Shown one piece after another: positions 36,672 through 44,683 of a stretch of DNA of 64,000 nt (position 1 is its first letter; each line of letters begins with the position of its first letter). Source of the DNA: Stieleria sedimenti (lineage in GTDB: Bacteria > Planctomycetota > Planctomycetia > Pirellulales > Pirellulaceae); contig NZ_JANZKV010000042.1 in assembly GCF_025060895.1 (NCBI RefSeq), forward strand, positions 143,852 through 207,851, read 5' to 3'. The translations under genes were made by a program, and so were the position numbers. The notes beneath the pieces were generated by a model. That model saw only the letters and a program-made list of their open reading frames with translations, did no database searches and was not told the origin of the DNA.

Positions 36672-37810
36672 TCCTCATCACCTCCGAGGACTTCCTTCAG
36701 CAGCTTGGCAAGCTTCACCCAATCTTCCGGTTTTGTGAGATCGAACTCAGCTTCCGATTCTTCATCGGTGTCAATGTTTAACAAATGCCAGTTTGATCTT
36801 TGCTTGCCTAAGTCGATGTCAAGCGACGCTTCAAAGTCACCGCTTGTCCATTCCGCTTGGACGCCGCCTTCGGGAGTGGGGTAGAGGTACGGCGCCGGTA
36901 ACTCGTCCGGATAGAAACTGTCGAAGACTTCCGCAAGCCAATCGAGATGTTCGCTCTTGGGGGCTCGCCCTTTTCCTTCAAGCCATCCGTTCTTGAGCAG
37001 CTTGAACTCCTCAAGTCTCGCCCCAACGTCCATTCGATCGAGCACGCTAATGTGTTCGACTGACTCCAACTTTACCAATCGGCCACTACGCCGGTCGTGC
37101 CTACCGACACCTTCAATGACGACTCGCGATCCCCGTTTGAAAGTATTGAACGCGTCCAAGACGGTATCCAGATGCTCTGGCTGAATGGGCGCGGGGATTC
37201 GAGTTCCGTCCATTAGCCGAAGATGGAATCGTTCTTTCTCTTGATCAGCTTCGTAAATGCGTCCTCGGATACGGACCTCCTCGGTGTAGCCTTGCGTGGA
37301 TGAAGTTGCAAGCGTCAAGTAACGTCGCGTCGTTTTGTTTAACCGTGCTGGACGACTCGTATCCGGGAAATTGAGTTCAAGCGATTCGCTATCGCGAAGA
37401 CTTCGACCGATCCGATCAAAGTAGGCGAGATGATTGTCATTCAACAATCCCGCAACTGATTGTTGCTTCTCAGCGCGATCAACTGCCTCGACAATCGAGG
37501 CTCTTGCCTTCTCGAAATACTCGCGATGATCCACCGGGAACAGCGAAGTAGCAGTGGTGGCAATTGCTAGCACAACCTTCGGTATGGCGCTGCCATCTTC
37601 AATCTCAGTGACTTTCAACGAAACTTCGTCCGCAAAGCCCTTTGGGATACGTTTGCGTTGTGGGTTGTCCCGCTTGTAGTGCCATTTCGCAACTTCAACG
37701 ATCAACTCCTCCAGCACCGACAAGTCCTTCAACACCTCAAGCGGTATCGCGTGACCATCGAAACGGTCACCGACCAGTCTTGGGCTCAGGAAGTCAACGA
37801 TTTCTGTCAT
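36668..37810 (-). CDS. Unrecognised 380-residue protein, first gene of a coupled pair
   Basis: It begins MTEIVDFLSPRLVG. Three parts can be seen: an N-terminal alpha/beta region (LEVLKDLSVLEELIVEVAKWH, with a Ser/Thr-rich centre), an OB/beta-barrel-like middle (EEVRIRGRIYEADQEKERFH, RVVIEGVGRHDRRSGRLV), and a C-terminal domain with YPTPEGGVQAEWTSGDFEAS and a terminal acidic helix. The middle suggests nucleic-acid or small-molecule binding, but I do not recognise the family. Coupled to the small gene at 36303. It lies between the R-M operon and the HNH gene, in a zone rich in gene fossils. Confidence 0.6.
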   Translation of the reverse strand: MTEIVDFLSPRLVGDRFDGHAIPLEVLKDLSVLEELIVEVAKWHYKRDNPQRKRIPKGFADEVSLKVTEIEDGSAIPKVVLAIATTATSLFPVDHREYFEKARASIVEAVDRAEKQQSVAGLLNDNHLAYFDRIGRSLRDSESLELNFPDTSRPARLNKTTRRYLTLATSSTQGYTEEVRIRGRIYEADQEKERFHLRLMDGTRIPAPIQPEHLDTVLDAFNTFKRGSRVVIEGVGRHDRRSGRLVKLESVEHISVLDRMDVGARLEEFKLLKNGWLEGKGRAPKSEHLDWLAEVFDSFYPDELPAPYLYPTPEGGVQAEWTSGDFEASLDIDLGKQRSNWHLLNIDTDEESEAEFDLTKPEDWVKLAKLLKEVLGGDEE

Positions 37811-38587
37811 CGGTTGAGAAGGAGGAGTGGAATTAGGGCTCGTGTTTCTTGTTGAATCGATCGCATCTCATTCTACCTAAAGACAGAAAGGCCGGATACG
37901 GCAGGCTCAGTTCCAGTAATACGCAACGAGTGCCTGATCAGTTTGCCTGCCCTGCGGCGCCAATATCCGCCCGACACTCCACCAGCCCTGTCTCGCCGGC
38001 TCGCTTTACGCTCCATGCGTCGACGAAGGTGACCACGGTGCAAACGGGATTCGACTTGCGGGCGGCGGAAACCTCCACGTGGCGTGGGATCGTCTATTGG
38101 GCAACCGTGCGAGCGCCGGTGACGTTCGGCGGCATGTGGCTGAACTTGGAGACGTTAGAAGCAAACTGGCGCCAGAAGCGAAGCAGGGCGGCGACAAGTG
38201 GTTGTTGCCATAAACGTGGCTGGCGGAATCACGGGAATACGGCCGGAGCCATGTTTACACCGACGAAGTGACGGGGCCGGTGATTGCGGCGTCCCGTGGA
38301 TTCCTGGCTCCGGTCGCATCCGGACAACAAATGGACCATTGACGAGGTTCGCCGCAAGGAACGCCGTCAAGCAGCTAAGCGGCCCAAACGACGCCCGAAC
38401 CGTCAACCGATCAGAAAGGTAGTCGCAAGATGCAGTTCACCGTACGCTCTCAAGTGGGTTGTTCTCTGATGACCGCCAGTGGAGAACATTGCTTGCATTG
38501 ATAAACAACGCGGTTTTGTCGTCGAAGAGGTCCTAGCTACGCCGCTTAGTTCGTGGTCGGTAATTTGCTAAGCCGACCTATTTGTGG
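37811..38587. other. 777-base gene-poor stretch with a fossil repeat
   Basis: No intact gene is seen. It contains copy 1 of a 96-base repeat (38140-38235) and a short frame around 38284-38420 with a basic tail (ERRQAAKRPKRRPNRQ) that may be the remnant of a protein C-terminus. Two promoter-like AT-rich patches lie near 38500. Confidence 0.5.
38140..38235 (+). repeat. 96-bp fossil coding repeat, copy 1
   Basis: It aligns without gaps to 39800-39895; I count 83 of 96 identical. Read in one frame it gives AELGDVRSKLAPEAKQGGDK, and stops where the other copy stays open. Probably the decayed 3' part of a gene family dispersed in this genome. Confidence 0.7.
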
Positions 38588-39667
38588 CTAAACCGTTTTT
38601 CCAAGCTTCTCAAGCAGTTTTTCAACCTTGTCGCGATCGAGCTTCGTCTTTGCGATGAACTGGCGAAGGGTCATGTCGGATTTTGAATTGTTGCAGGACC
38701 AACAGACAATCACCATATTGTCGTCCGTGGAGAGGCCTCCGCGACTAATTGGATAGATATGATCAATCTCTGCGTCATCGCCCAGTCCTTCACCGCAATA
38801 CGGACAATCAAATGTAAATTGGAATTGGCCTTCCAATAGACTTTTCATCCGTAACGCCTGCTTGCGACGATTCCTGGCAAGAATCTTGTCAATTCGCTGA
38901 ATCGCCTCTCCCTTATTGGCCGACTCAAGCCAGATTTTTTCAGAGAGTGCAAGTCCTTCTTGCAGGCGTGCAAGCTTCGCCTGGCGGTTGCCTAACGCTA
39001 CCCAACCAAGAAGACCTAGAATCTTTTCTTCGTCTTTGGTGGGCGAATCTGGTGGATGCTGTAAGCTCGCCGAGAGGTGAAGTATCCGTTCATTTGCTTC
39101 CGGAGTTAGTTCAGTTCCAAATGGCACGAACTTCGCTCCCTCTAAGTCGGCCCACCATGCGGCAGTCGCCAGAGAAACTTCACGATCGACAAAAGCTCTC
39201 GCAACGATATTTCCAAGTTTCAAACTCAGAAAATACACCCGTGGCGGTCGGTATCGCGCAAATACCTGGCTTAGCACTCCAATTTGAGAAGAAGGTTCGT
39301 TTCCGTAAAATCTGGAGCGATTCCGCCTCCGGTACGCGTCGATACTATTTGAACTCCAGAATTTCTCGTTACTGGATAAATCCGCTTTTCGAATAGCCTC
39401 TATTTCCTGCGAGATTGGAGAATTATGGCGGCGGCATTGCTCAGACCACTCTCGCCAAATATTTAGTTTCTTTTCATAGGTCCATTTTCGAAAAGAGTTA
39501 ATTTTCGCTGCTTCCAAATGCTTCGCAAGTTCACGTTCGACCTTTTCAATCTGCTTCTGGATTTTGGACGGCGGGAGCTTTGTAAGTTCCGAGAGTTCCG
39601 GAAGGTTTGGTGGTTTTGGCCCCTTTCGCTGGTAGGTGGGCCGACGCCTTGACTTGTGATAACGCAT
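38588..39667 (-). CDS. HNH endonuclease
   Basis: A 359-residue protein with a C-terminal HNH nuclease: zinc knuckle CPYCGE, then AEIDHIYPISRGG (the His motif), STDDNMVIVCWSCNNSKSD with the second CxxC. The N-terminal 250 residues are basic and helical (KIQKQIEKVERELAKHLEAA), probably DNA- or RNA-binding. ATG at 39667 is followed by a basic segment. As island cargo it could be a solitary restriction nuclease, a homing-type nuclease or an effector of the unknown cassette at 36303-37810. No partner methylase or obvious operon partner is present. Confidence 0.85.
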   Translation of the reverse strand: MRYHKSRRRPTYQRKGPKPPNLPELSELTKLPPSKIQKQIEKVERELAKHLEAAKINSFRKWTYEKKLNIWREWSEQCRRHNSPISQEIEAIRKADLSSNEKFWSSNSIDAYRRRNRSRFYGNEPSSQIGVLSQVFARYRPPRVYFLSLKLGNIVARAFVDREVSLATAAWWADLEGAKFVPFGTELTPEANERILHLSASLQHPPDSPTKDEEKILGLLGWVALGNRQAKLARLQEGLALSEKIWLESANKGEAIQRIDKILARNRRKQALRMKSLLEGQFQFTFDCPYCGEGLGDDAEIDHIYPISRGGLSTDDNMVIVCWSCNNSKSDMTLRQFIAKTKLDRDKVEKLLEKLGKTV

Positions 39668-39799
39668 TAAATTCGCAACACCGTAAATTGACGCGAAATC
39701 TCTCTACGAATCGACTGGGCCGTGTAGCGATAGCCTTTCGCAACATCGCATGCACCGAATCGGCTGCCATTTTAGCCATGCTGGTGAGGCGGTGTGCGT

Positions 39800-39895
39800 C
39801 TGAACTTGGGGACGTTTTGAGCGAACCGGCGTCAGAAGCGAAGCAGGGCGGCGACAAGCGGCTGTTGCCCGAAACGTGGCTGGCAGAATCGCGGG
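39800..39895 (+). repeat. 96-bp fossil coding repeat, copy 2
   Basis: Gapless match to 38140-38235 (83 of 96). Here the frame ELGDVLSEPASEAKQGGDKR stays open to the edge of the nuclease relic at 39903. Confidence 0.7.
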
Positions 39896-39902
39896 TCACG
39901 CG

Positions 39903-40076
39903 TCAACGCAACTGATCTCGCTCCTCTTTCGACAACTTTCGCCAATCCCACGGGGCGACGTGACGCGGATCAGCCCACAAACCGCGTTCGGCTTCCCTGG
40001 CTTTGCATTCTGCGTTGGCTAATTCGGTATCGTCTAGAGCGTATTGCGTGTAATACCAAGCCAATCCAGCGGCGAC
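39903..40076 (-). pseudogene. C-terminal fragment of a staphylococcal-nuclease-like (thermonuclease) gene
   Basis: The last 57 codons read VAAGLAWYYTQYALDD, then ELANAECKAREAERGLW, DPRHVAPWDW. This is the family-typical C-terminus of SNase-fold nucleases (GLAWxY, AxxxxxGLW, PPWxWR). The N-terminal catalytic part is missing; upstream sequence does not continue the family. A gene fossil. Confidence 0.7.
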
Positions 40077-40220
40077 GAGGAAGACACCGCGGACAATTGG
40101 ATTTCCGAAGCGATGAACAACGGATTGACTGAAGCCGAAGCGTTGGTCTCGTGTTCGGCGTTTAACGCCATGTTTAAGCTGCATTCACGTCGAATGGGCA
40201 CCCAAGCCGATGGTCAAAGT

Positions 40221-40377
40221 GGTTCGGTGGACCGAACCGATTTTTCCGACAGAGGGTGGGCAAAGTGGTTCGGTAGACCGAACCGATTGAGTTGTTCGGT
40301 GACCGAACAGTTTGAGTTCTTCGGTGACCGAACAGTTTGAGTTCTTCGGTGGGATCAGAGTTGTCCGGTGACCGGAC
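40221..40377. repeat. Array of five perfect palindromes built on TTCGGT/ACCGAA
   Basis: Perfect dyads lie at 40221-40238 (GGTTCGGTGGACCGAACC), 40267-40284 (GGTTCGGTAGACCGAACC), 40294-40308 (GTTCGGTGACCGAAC), 40320-40332 and 40363-40377 (GTCCGGTGACCGGAC, a compensated variant), with a half-site near 40345. Sites 3 and 4 are 26 bp apart with identical linkers. It precedes a small ORF at 40409. Confidence 0.8.
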
Positions 40378-40408
40378 AGGTGGTTTGTTACCTACAAGGG
40401 TTGAGAAG

Positions 40409-40585
40409 ATGAGTGACGAGCGTCGGATCGCGGTGGTGAGTGAGGCATATCGATTGCAATCGGAGGGATTGGACGGTCGGGAGTTGTTTGAGTGTCGATT
40501 GTTGATGGAGGGTTGGTACTTTGAGTTTCGTCGTTTGGTGGACGAATCGGTATCGGAGATGGGTTTGGATGAGGAGATGGCATGA
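40409..40585 (+). CDS. Possible 58-residue acidic small protein
   Basis: ATG 40409 has GAGAAG upstream and lies 32 bases after the palindrome array. The product (SEAYRLQSEGLDGRELFECR, then FEFRRLVDESVSEMG) looks helical and acidic. Unknown family. It is the only coding candidate that the palindromes could regulate. The alternative is chance. Confidence 0.4.
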   Translation: MSDERRIAVVSEAYRLQSEGLDGRELFECRLLMEGWYFEFRRLVDESVSEMGLDEEMA

Positions 40586-42000
40586 GAGGGAGTGGCGAAG
40601 GAGTTGGGGTGTGGTGGTAGGTGTATCGACCATCATGAAAAACAAACGTTTGTTCGTCCCGTGTGCTCTTCACGATCCACGCCCCCAGGCTATCTAGAAT
40701 TTTCAGTCAGCAAGAATCAGCAGCGGGCTGTCCATATCTGGATGCGATGCATATCGGCCCGAAACCGGGCTTGGAGCTTTACCGGAATGCGTTTTGGTCG
40801 GTGCGGCGTGGACTTTTCTAGGTGCGGCGTGGACTGAGCGATCCGGAAACAGGTCTGTCCGCTAGGGCATCTTTCTCGCGCGTTGGGCGATCGCACAGCG
40901 TTCCTCTTGGCAAAGCCCATCCCACACCGCAAGCAATTTCGCCAGATTGCGAGTTCCGTTGCGTCACTTCAAGAACACAACTCTCGAGCAAAACTCACGA
41001 AAGGGACGGTCGGGTCGCCCTTCAGAATAGGCCTATCCCTTCCGCGTTGGTCAACTGGTTACCAGTTGGAGCCTCATTTCAGTTTTTGGGTCAAAAAACC
41101 CGAAAGACGCTGGGGCCCAAACCCGATCCATTCGCCGATAGCTGGGGTGACGATGGCACTAGTCACCCGAATGCGCGACACCCCGTCCAAACGCTCGGAC
41201 CAGAAGTACCCCTCGGTGGTCCCTTCTGAAGCGGCCTGTGACCGTGAAAAGCGCCTCACGGTGCGGCGCTTTTCACCGTGGACCGTCATCCAACGCGGTT
41301 TTAGGATTGTGGACGCTGGCGCCGCTGACAATGCAGCGCGTCGATCGCGTCCGGCAACTCTCCCTCAAAAGGGACGAAAGGGACGGTACCAGGAAACTGC
41401 ATCTACCTTCCACGCGGGTCAACCTGAGTCCCGATGGAGCCTCCCTTCCCTCGGCGGTAAAGAAACCCGAACTCCGGCTGGGGCCCCTGACCCGAATCCG
41501 ATCGACGATCGTTCCGACGCTACAGGATCCCGAAGCAAGCCGCCGGACGACGGGCGACGAAAGACTTAGTCATTCAAGCGCGCAACGGGCGAGATCTTGC
41601 TTGTTGATCCTCCGCTCGCGCAAACTTCCTACGCTGGTGATTGCGGCCGCAGATGGAGATTGCCCCGTGAATCCCCGGGCAAGGCCAAGCGGCACTTCAC
41701 TTGATGCAGGAACGACATACCGCACTGCCAGTTTGGCAGTCGCCTGTGTCGATTTGATCGGCTTGATCCCGTCCGAGCACAACGATCCGCGTTATTTGCA
41801 CGCCTTCCATAGTGAAGTGCCCCCTTTGGGTAGGCAATCGACTGGTTCACGCCTGCACCGCCCCTTGGGAGCCACATTCGTTCTCCTTGCGACATTGGCC
41901 CCGCTGATCCTCCCGCCGTTCGGGGAGGCCGCAGCGGTCTTGGGCTCAGCTCGATTGCACGACGTGGATCGCGGACTTCGCGTCCCCGGGCCGGGGACCG
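40586..42000. other. 1.4-kb degenerate tail of the island without an intact gene
   Basis: Frames are short and mutually overlapping, with no domain. Visible structure: a 15-base direct repeat (GGTGCGGCGTGGACT) near 40800 and 40820, and two diverged copies of a roughly 130-base unit at 41000-41129 and 41377-41500. Each copy has GGGACGG, GGTCAAC, GGAGCCTC, AAACCCGAA, CTGGGGCCC in the same order. It looks like decayed coding DNA. Confidence 0.5.
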
Positions 42001-42199
42001 TTACGTCGTCGCCTCGCAGTCCACAACGCCCTTTGCGAAGTCCAGCACATCACGGAGCGCCGACTCGTCAAGCTCCATGCACGTGGCCACCAACTCGGCT
42101 AAAATCGACTCCTTGTTACCACCCGCGTTACCACCGAGCGTTTGACATGCAGTTTTTCCCGGCGTATCCCGCAGTTGTTCAGCCCCTGCCGGGGGAGCT
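42001..42199 (-). CDS. Alternative integrase tail encoded at the right island end
   Basis: On the minus strand the frame that reads APPAG across the core, the same frame as in the integrase, stays open for about 61 further codons to TAA at 42001. It reads GAEQLRDTPGKTACQTL, GGNAGGNKESILAELVATC and LDESALRDVLDFAKGV. Upstream, in host DNA, the frame is closed by TAA just before the core. In the excised circle the integrase would join this tail. GGNAGGNKES echoes GGNTGGNIIENQSES of the integrase. Whether it is expressed is unknown. Confidence 0.45.
42185..42199 (+). repeat. attR core: 15-bp direct repeat, right copy
   Basis: CCTGCCGGGGGAGCT, identical to 24633-24647. The T-arm that precedes the left copy is absent here, so the right copy carries only the crossover core. 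It is followed by host DNA with a terminator-like hairpin. Confidence 0.8.
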
Positions 42200-42205
42200 T
42201 TTTAG

Positions 42206-42246
42206 TTCAGACGCAACTTTTCCTTGCGTCTGACCTGATTTTTTGA
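42206..42246 (+). terminator. Terminator-like hairpin after attR
   Basis: CAGACGCAA-CTTTTCC-TTGCGTCTG is followed by ACCTGATTTTTT. It probably belonged to the RNA gene that was the original integration target, with TTTTT also directly after the core. Confidence 0.55.
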
Positions 42247-42389
42247 AGGCATTCCGCACTTTTTATGAGTTGCGTTGAGGGCCATCTTGACGCCACAGAA
42301 TTGTCGTGATGTCCGGCTAGCGGCTGCCCTACCTGGCGGTTTGGCAAGCTGACGTTCTCTGACTTCCAACTTCGGTTACAATTCAGGGC

Positions 42390-42644
42390 ATGCCCACTAC
42401 AGACACGAGCAATCGAATCACCGACCCACGCGACGACGAAGATTCGTGGCGGGAATGGTACCGGTTGACACCGCTGGAACGCTGGCGCGAGTCGACGAAA
42501 CTATGGCAGTTTTACTTGCAGGTAGGTGGCTCGCTTGATCCCGAACCCGATCCACAAAGTCCTTTCGACGCTTTCCTCCCACGAGGTAAAGCACCTGCTT
42601 ATGGGCGGTCAAGCATGCGTGTTCTACGGCGCAGCCGAGTTTAG
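42390..42644 (+). CDS. Small conserved-type protein upstream of a nucleotidyltransferase
   Basis: An 84-residue protein with a Trp-rich helical part (EWYRLTPLERWRESTKLW) and the segment GGSLDPEPDPQSPFDAF, then a basic tail GRSSMRVLRRSR. From memory this matches a short planctomycete family, usually ending GRxGxRVLRRSG, found next to nucleotidyltransferases of the MNT type. That supports the whole frame, including the 119 bases that overlap the next gene in another frame. Possibly the antitoxin/HEPN-like or accessory partner of that enzyme; function not established. Confidence 0.65.
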   Translation: MPTTDTSNRITDPRDDEDSWREWYRLTPLERWRESTKLWQFYLQVGGSLDPEPDPQSPFDAFLPRGKAPAYGRSSMRVLRRSRV

Positions 42645-43296
42645 CCGCGATTGCGATATCGTCGTTTTGGCGGAACCCTCCAATTTTGATCGCCTCTCTG
42701 CGGCTCTCGATGAGCTGCTGGCAGACTGCATTGCGGTCCCGCCAAAGGACTGGAAGTATCTTGATCGAGGCCACGCCATCCACTTTCGTTGCAAGCACCC
42801 TGATGCTTTAGACATTCGCTTGGACGTGATGACCAAAATGCGAGGTTGTGATGCGTTCGCTGAATTGTGGGATCGGCGAACGACCCTGGAAGATGCGGAC
42901 GGAACCGTGTTTCAGCTGCTCGGGATCGAAGATTTGATTCGAGCCAAGAAGACACAGCGAGACAAAGACTGGCCGATGATTCAGCGCCTCGTCGACGCTC
43001 ACTATGAAGAATTTCGCGAGGCGCCCAACGAGGATCGCGTTCGGTTTTGGTTGCGAGAGTCTCGAACACCGGAAGTTCTTATTCGCGTGGGTGCAGAGAA
43101 CTTTGAAATCATTCAGCAAGAAGCAAAACAACGCCCACTTCTGGCAGAAGCAATGGCTGCGAGTAAAACTGCAATACGACAAGAACTTGAGAAAGAGCAG
43201 GCTCGCGAAAAAGAAGCAGATCAGGCTTACTGGAATCCACTCAAGCGAGAACTCGAACAGCTCCGTCGTGAGCGAAACCGCAAGACTGATCCCTGA
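42526..43296 (+). CDS. MNT-type nucleotidyltransferase (AbiEii/minimal NTase-like)
   Basis: A 256-residue Pol-beta-fold nucleotidyltransferase. The signature is LLMGGQACVFYG (GG near residue 27) and SRDCDIVV (DxD pair), with the third acidic strand in IRLDVMTKM. The C-terminal 80 residues form a charged helix (LEKEQAREKEADQAYWNPLK). A GTG at 42526 starts the frame. The first 119 bases overlap the preceding gene, and since the GG motif itself lies in the overlap the overlap must be real if both genes are. MNTs usually modify tRNA or HEPN toxins with nucleotides in conflict systems. Confidence 0.8.
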   Translation: MARLIPNPIHKVLSTLSSHEVKHLLMGGQACVFYGAAEFSRDCDIVVLAEPSNFDRLSAALDELLADCIAVPPKDWKYLDRGHAIHFRCKHPDALDIRLDVMTKMRGCDAFAELWDRRTTLEDADGTVFQLLGIEDLIRAKKTQRDKDWPMIQRLVDAHYEEFREAPNEDRVRFWLRESRTPEVLIRVGAENFEIIQQEAKQRPLLAEAMAASKTAIRQELEKEQAREKEADQAYWNPLKRELEQLRRERNRKTDP

Positions 43297-43867
43297 CTAG
43301 AATGCGTTCGCCCCGGGTTTTTCGATAAAAACGGTGGCGGACGGACACAAAAAAAGTTGCGTTGGGCGTCGTTTCGGGGAGCTTTTTGAAAAACTACGGA
43401 ACGAAGTACCGTCCAGTTAACGCCTGCGGCCTGAATCGGCCCGCGGGCGTTTCTCGTTTCGACCCCAATTTTCGCGGCGTCACGCCACTTCTCTCCGGCC
43501 ACCCACCTCTCGCGCGTCCGCGATGATGCATCTCTTAGACAAGCGTGAAACCGAAGATCGCGCTCGAATCCCCGCCGAGACCGCCAAAACATCTCACTCT
43601 CTCTGTATCACACGCCCAACCAGGTTAACGCCCGATCTCTCTTCGATGCACCGGGCCAACCTGTTCGCCGGTGCTCACGCAAACCTCTCCCCAACTCAGC
43701 CGAGAGACTCGCGAGAGACCCCACGAGATTCCACGATCACCGCTCCGTCGTGAAGACATTTGGAGATAAACCTTGGCAAGTGAGAGATCATTGAGAGAGG
43801 CGATTCTGGCCTGCATCGCGATTCTCTGGGGTCGAACCACCTGGTTCGTCACGGTGTCTTGGCCGGC
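43297..43867. other. 570-base spacer
   Basis: A hairpin with CGCCTGCGGCC and GGCCCGCGGGCG (about 43420-43452, followed by TTTCTC) may terminate the nucleotidyltransferase transcript. The remainder has only short frames and no recognisable domain. No gene is seen. Confidence 0.5.
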
Positions 43868-44683
43868 ATGAGAATTACATCGATTCAACCTGAACTGATT
43901 CGGGAGATTTCATTCCTGAATGCTGGCCGAGGGCCGGGCGGTTTCTACCGAGATTCGCTGCCGGTGCACCGTGGGTTTGTGGATGCGCTACCGGAGGGAA
44001 TGTCAGCGATCATCGCCACTGCTGATCTGCAAGGACGTGAGACATTCGAATCGGCTGGCGGCAAACAACTTCGGCTTCTCGGTGAAGTTTTGCCGGCGAT
44101 CCTTTGCGATGAGATTCTTCCAAATTTAGGCCTCGCCGACGGGAGGATTGGCGTGCTTCTGGCAGGCGACTTCTACACGGTTCCCGCACTCGACAAGCGT
44201 GGCGGATCCGGTGATGTAACTCCCGTATGGCGAGCGTTTGCCGACGAGTTCGGTTGGATCGTCGGCGTCGCCGGCAACCACGATCTGTTCGGTGACGCAG
44301 CAACTCGTCCGAGATTTACCGACCCAATTCACTTTCTCGACAACGATACCGTCACCGTTGATGAACTGCCGATCGCCGGGCTGAGCGGCATCCCTGGCAA
44401 TCCAAGACGCCCATGGCGTCGCACAGAAGATGACTTTGTCGAAGCACTTAAACAGCTGCTCTGCGACTCGCCGGCGATTGTGGTAATGCATGATGGACCG
44501 GATGTACCTGACTTCGGTTTCCGCGGTTCGCCTAGAATGCGAGAATCGATTGAAAGTTCAGAGCCAACATTGATCGTTCGCGGGCACGCGCATTGGAAGG
44601 AACCTCTCGCAACTCTTTCGAACGGCACACAAGTGCTCAACGTCGACGCAAGAGTCGTGATTCTCACAAGTAAAACATCATGA
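43868..44683 (+). CDS. Calcineurin-like metallophosphoesterase
   Basis: A 271-residue phosphoesterase with the dinuclear metal-site motifs in order: ATADLQGRE (replaces the usual D-x-H first motif), LLAGDFY (GD), VGVAGNHDLFGD (GNHD), VVMHDGP (H), and VRGHAHW (GHxH). The Gln in the first motif is unusual and may alter metal affinity. ATG 43868 is used; a TTG three codons upstream is possible. The gene ends in an ATGA overlap with the cREC gene, so both are made together. Likely substrate is a nucleotide, cyclic nucleotide or RNA end; unknown. Confidence 0.8.
   Translation: MRITSIQPELIREISFLNAGRGPGGFYRDSLPVHRGFVDALPEGMSAIIATADLQGRETFESAGGKQLRLLGEVLPAILCDEILPNLGLADGRIGVLLAGDFYTVPALDKRGGSGDVTPVWRAFADEFGWIVGVAGNHDLFGDAATRPRFTDPIHFLDNDTVTVDELPIAGLSGIPGNPRRPWRRTEDDFVEALKQLLCDSPAIVVMHDGPDVPDFGFRGSPRMRESIESSEPTLIVRGHAHWKEPLATLSNGTQVLNVDARVVILTSKTS

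Larger units (their letters stand above)
24633..42199. mobile_element. Integrative island with type I restriction-modification cargo
   Basis: A 17.5-kb segment bounded by the 15-bp repeat. From left to right it has an integrase, a RepA-like ATPase, a primase-polymerase and two small HTH proteins on the minus strand, then a type I R-M operon on the plus strand, a two-gene cassette, an HNH nuclease and a decayed 4-kb tail of gene fossils and repeats. No conjugation or virion genes are visible. It resembles an integrative, replication-competent satellite-type island rather than a complete phage or ICE. Confidence 0.8.

Noticed and set aside
40221..40377. Palindrome array considered as a CRISPR
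   Set aside because: Units are symmetric dyads of 13-18 bases with uneven spacing, spacers are short and partly identical, and there are no cas genes.
41238..42233. A 331-codon plus-strand frame across the island end
   Set aside because: Composition is arginine/proline/serine-rich without a domain, and it crosses the att core and the fossil repeats; a GC-rich chance frame.
24512..42390. CCAACTTCGTTACAAT near 24512 and CCAACTTCGGTTACAAT near 42366 as a second, outer attachment repeat
   Set aside because: The similarity is short with an indel, contains a promoter-like TTACAAT, and lies at unequal distances from the cores; likely convergent promoter sequence.
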